A stretch of 64,000 nucleotides of DNA from Herbiconiux aconitum (GTDB lineage Bacteria > Actinomycetota > Actinomycetes > Actinomycetales > Microbacteriaceae): the NCBI RefSeq assembly GCF_024979235.1, contig NZ_JANLCM010000001.1:1860001-1924000 (forward strand), given 5' to 3'. Position 1 is the stretch's first letter. Each line of letters opens with the position of its first letter. The notes below the pieces were generated by a model. The model made no database searches. It saw nothing but the letters and a program-made list of their open reading frames with translations, and was not told the origin of the DNA. The position numbers and the translations under genes are program-made. Below are positions 62,063 to 64,000 of the stretch, one piece after another.

Positions 62063-63037
62063 TCAGGCGCCTGCGGGCACGAGGATGACCGTCTTGCCAG
62101 GCGTGGGCTTGGGCAGCGAACCGCTCTCGTAGGCGGCGCGGCCCTGTGCGAGCGGGAACGTCTGCGCAATGGCCACCTCGACGTCTCCCGTGGCGAGCAG
62201 CGCGGCCAACTCTTCCAGCCGGTCGCGGCGGGTGCCGACAACGAAGAAGGTCGCGCTCACGCCATGCCGGTCGGCGAGCTCCTGACTCGGCGGCTCCTGG
62301 AGAACGAGGAGCTGACCTCCCTGCCGAGCTGCGGCATACATCCACTCCGGCACACCACCGCCGACCGCGTCGATCACCACGTCGAAACCGCGCAGCTGCG
62401 GAACCACGCCACGAGGCACGACCACCACCTGGTCGGCGCCGAGCCCGATCGCGCGGGTCGACGACGAGTCGGACGACACAGTCACCGTCACCTCGACTCC
62501 CATCCGATGCGCGAACTGCGTGAGAAAGGCGCCGACCGCACCCGTTCCTCCCCTGATCAGAAGGCGTTGACCGGCACTGAGGTGCGTCTGATCGCGCAGA
62601 GCCTCCCAGGCGGTCAGAGCGGGCAAGACGGCCGCGGCGGCGGTGATGTCGGATACCGCGACCGCCTTTCGTGCGACGGCCGCCGACGGCACCGCTACGA
62701 ACTCGGCGGCCGCCCCGTCGCGGTTGAAGGGCACGAGACCGAAGACGAAGTCGCCGACCTCGAGGTCGCCGACACCCGGCCCGACCTCGGCGACGACCCC
62801 GGCGACCTCGTGCGAAGGGATGACCGGCGTGCGGTCGACGCCATCGGCCTCCCAAGTCTCGGGCCAGGTGAGTTCGGCGAAGGTGATGGCTGCCGCACGA
62901 ACGGCTACGACGACCTCGCCCGCGCCGGCGTCCGGCCGCGGCGCCTCTTCATAGACGAGACGCTCAGGGCCCCCACGCTCATGCGCGCGCAGCGCCATCA
63001 TCATGCGAGGTGGTGTGTCGTTCGTCGTCTCGTCCAT
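62063..63037 (-). CDS. zinc-independent MDR oxidoreductase (quinone reductase-like)
   Basis: A 324-residue medium-chain dehydrogenase/reductase without the zinc ligands. The GroES-like domain has VIPSHEVAGVVAEVG and VGDFVFGLVPFNRDGAAAEFVAV; the Rossmann domain has the nucleotide loop IRGGTGAVGAFLTQFAHRMG. It should reduce a quinone or enone with NADPH. It is 53 nt downstream of the GlxA-type regulator gene on the same strand and may be its target. The -10/start pattern seen elsewhere is not evident here. Confidence 0.87.
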   Translation of the reverse strand: MDETTNDTPPRMMMALRAHERGGPERLVYEEAPRPDAGAGEVVVAVRAAAITFAELTWPETWEADGVDRTPVIPSHEVAGVVAEVGPGVGDLEVGDFVFGLVPFNRDGAAAEFVAVPSAAVARKAVAVSDITAAAAVLPALTAWEALRDQTHLSAGQRLLIRGGTGAVGAFLTQFAHRMGVEVTVTVSSDSSSTRAIGLGADQVVVVPRGVVPQLRGFDVVIDAVGGGVPEWMYAAARQGGQLLVLQEPPSQELADRHGVSATFFVVGTRRDRLEELAALLATGDVEVAIAQTFPLAQGRAAYESGSLPKPTPGKTVILVPAGA

Positions 63038-63090
63038 GTCTTCAGCGTGACGGATTGCGCCTCAGGGCGCAGCACCCATCCGGCCGGAAA

Positions 63091-64000
63091 TCACTCGAAT
63101 CCGGACACGGTGTCGATTGCGGCATCCTCCCGTCGAGCCGTGCGGAACCGCCGCCGGTACGCCGCGGGGGAGATCCCCAATTCGCGGCCGAAGACCCGCC
63201 GCAGGCTCTCGTAGCTCGGAAAGCCGGCGCGTTCTGCCGCCTGGGTGGCGGTGTACCCCTGGTCGAGGAACGCCTTCGCCATGTCGAAGCGGATCGACTC
63301 GACGTACCGGCCAGGGGTGGTCGAGAGTTCGTCGTGGAACAGGCGGGTGAGATGCCGGGGACTCAGATGCAGATGCTCCGCCAGCTCCGTCAGCGTGTGA
63401 CTTGCCGACGGGTCGGCCGTGACCAGGTCGACGATGCTCCGAAGCACCGGTGTGCGGGGCGGCGACCCCTGCAGCGGCGCGGAGAATTGCGACTGGCCAC
63501 CGGCCCGTTGCAAATAGACGACGAGTGCTCGTGCGACCTCACGGGTGAGATCGGGCCCGTAGTCTTCTTCCACGAGCGCCAGCGCGAGGTCGATCCCGGC
63601 GCTCACTCCGGCCGAGGTGTATGTGCTGCCATCGCGCACGTAGATCGCGTCGGGCTCGACCCGGGTCGTCGGATACTGCGCGGCGAGGGTGGTGGCGACC
63701 TTCCAATGCGTCGTGGCGCGCTTGCCGTCGAGGAGTCCGGTCGCGGCGAGGATGAATGCTCCGGTGCAGATGGAGGCGACGCGGTCGGCACCGTTCGAGA
63801 GTGTCTCGGCTGCCGCGGCCAGCTCAGGCGGCACCACAGTGCGCGGGTAGATGTCGCCCCCGGCGATGAGGAAGGTCTGCGGCGGCGTGTCGAGGTCGGG
63901 CCCGCCGTCGACGGCGATCCGGATGCCGAGAGACGTCGTGACGTCGGCTCCGGTGGGTGAGACCAGGGTGACGCGGTAGTCGGCGCCCAGCCGGTTCGCT
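63091..64000 (-). CDS. GlxA/FtrA family AraC-type regulator, N-terminus missing
   Basis: The frame continues past the window end, so the start is outside. What is visible (303 codons) is most of a DJ-1/PfpI-like domain (VTLVSPTGADV, FLIAGGDIYPR, SICTGAFILAATGLLDGKRATTHW with the family Cys, and TSAGVSAGIDLALALV), then an AraC DNA-binding domain with two helix-turn-helix motifs (LTELAEHLHLSPRHLTRLFHDE and ATQAAERAGFPSYESLRRVFGRE). Such regulators usually control a neighbouring oxidoreductase or catabolic gene; the MDR gene downstream fits. Confidence 0.9.
   Translation of the reverse strand, partial: ANRLGADYRVTLVSPTGADVTTSLGIRIAVDGGPDLDTPPQTFLIAGGDIYPRTVVPPELAAAAETLSNGADRVASICTGAFILAATGLLDGKRATTHWKVATTLAAQYPTTRVEPDAIYVRDGSTYTSAGVSAGIDLALALVEEDYGPDLTREVARALVVYLQRAGGQSQFSAPLQGSPPRTPVLRSIVDLVTADPSASHTLTELAEHLHLSPRHLTRLFHDELSTTPGRYVESIRFDMAKAFLDQGYTATQAAERAGFPSYESLRRVFGRELGISPAAYRRRFRTARREDAAIDTVSGFE

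Overview
The window is high-GC actinobacterial chromosome, most likely from the Microbacteriaceae (Leifsonia/Herbiconiux-like). The reasons are the codon bias, the gene orders SURF1-DUF3817-guaA and sucC-sucD-DUF6350-purN-purH, DUF2510 and DUF4436 proteins, an LAxTG sortase signal, the dimeric NADP-type isocitrate dehydrogenase, and the many genes with a -10 box only 6-8 nt before the start codon (leaderless transcripts). No tRNA, rRNA, CRISPR array, transposase or phage gene was seen. Genus is inference.

Layout. 1-9245: end of a cation/proton antiporter, SURF1, DUF3817, guaA (probably ATT start), an acyltransferase-like membrane protein, a Bax-inhibitor-1 protein, a glycerophosphodiesterase and the PcrA helicase. 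9263-11191: a wall-anchored surface protein with a thioester-type domain. 11413-17854: sucCD, a small membrane protein, DUF6350, purN, purH. 17923-23026: a membrane-fused dimethylargininase-like enzyme and a heterodimeric ABC exporter with a structured leader. 23057-25659: GNAT/alkyltransferase-like/lipoprotein operon and icd.

25858-46199 is the metabolic centre: two adjoining amino-sugar loci. The first (nagA, DUF2568, ROK repressor, sugar ABC transporter without its ATPase, GH3 NagZ-like enzyme, ROK kinase, nagB) looks built for GlcNAc/chitobiose or GlcNAc-containing peptidoglycan fragments. The second (serine hydrolase, murR, murQ, a second ATPase-less ABC transporter, BadF-type kinase, second nagB) looks built for MurNAc. 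Together they encode a full inferred route from imported MurNAc and GlcNAc to fructose-6-phosphate. A hipBA toxin-antitoxin pair with three perfect operators and a divergent alpha/beta hydrolase sit between them.

46313-50924: purU, an MFS exporter, and glyA-folD behind a ZTP (pfl) riboswitch. With purN and purH the window therefore holds a concentrated set of purine/one-carbon genes. 51052-57591: aldose epimerase, DUF2510 protein, and an operon TetR - heterodimeric ABC exporter - MerB-like lyase whose genes all overlap. 57712-64000: PPOX flavoprotein, DUF4436, two divergent TetR genes with clear operators, an ABC-2 transporter, an MDR oxidoreductase, and the C-terminal part of a GlxA-type AraC regulator running off the end.
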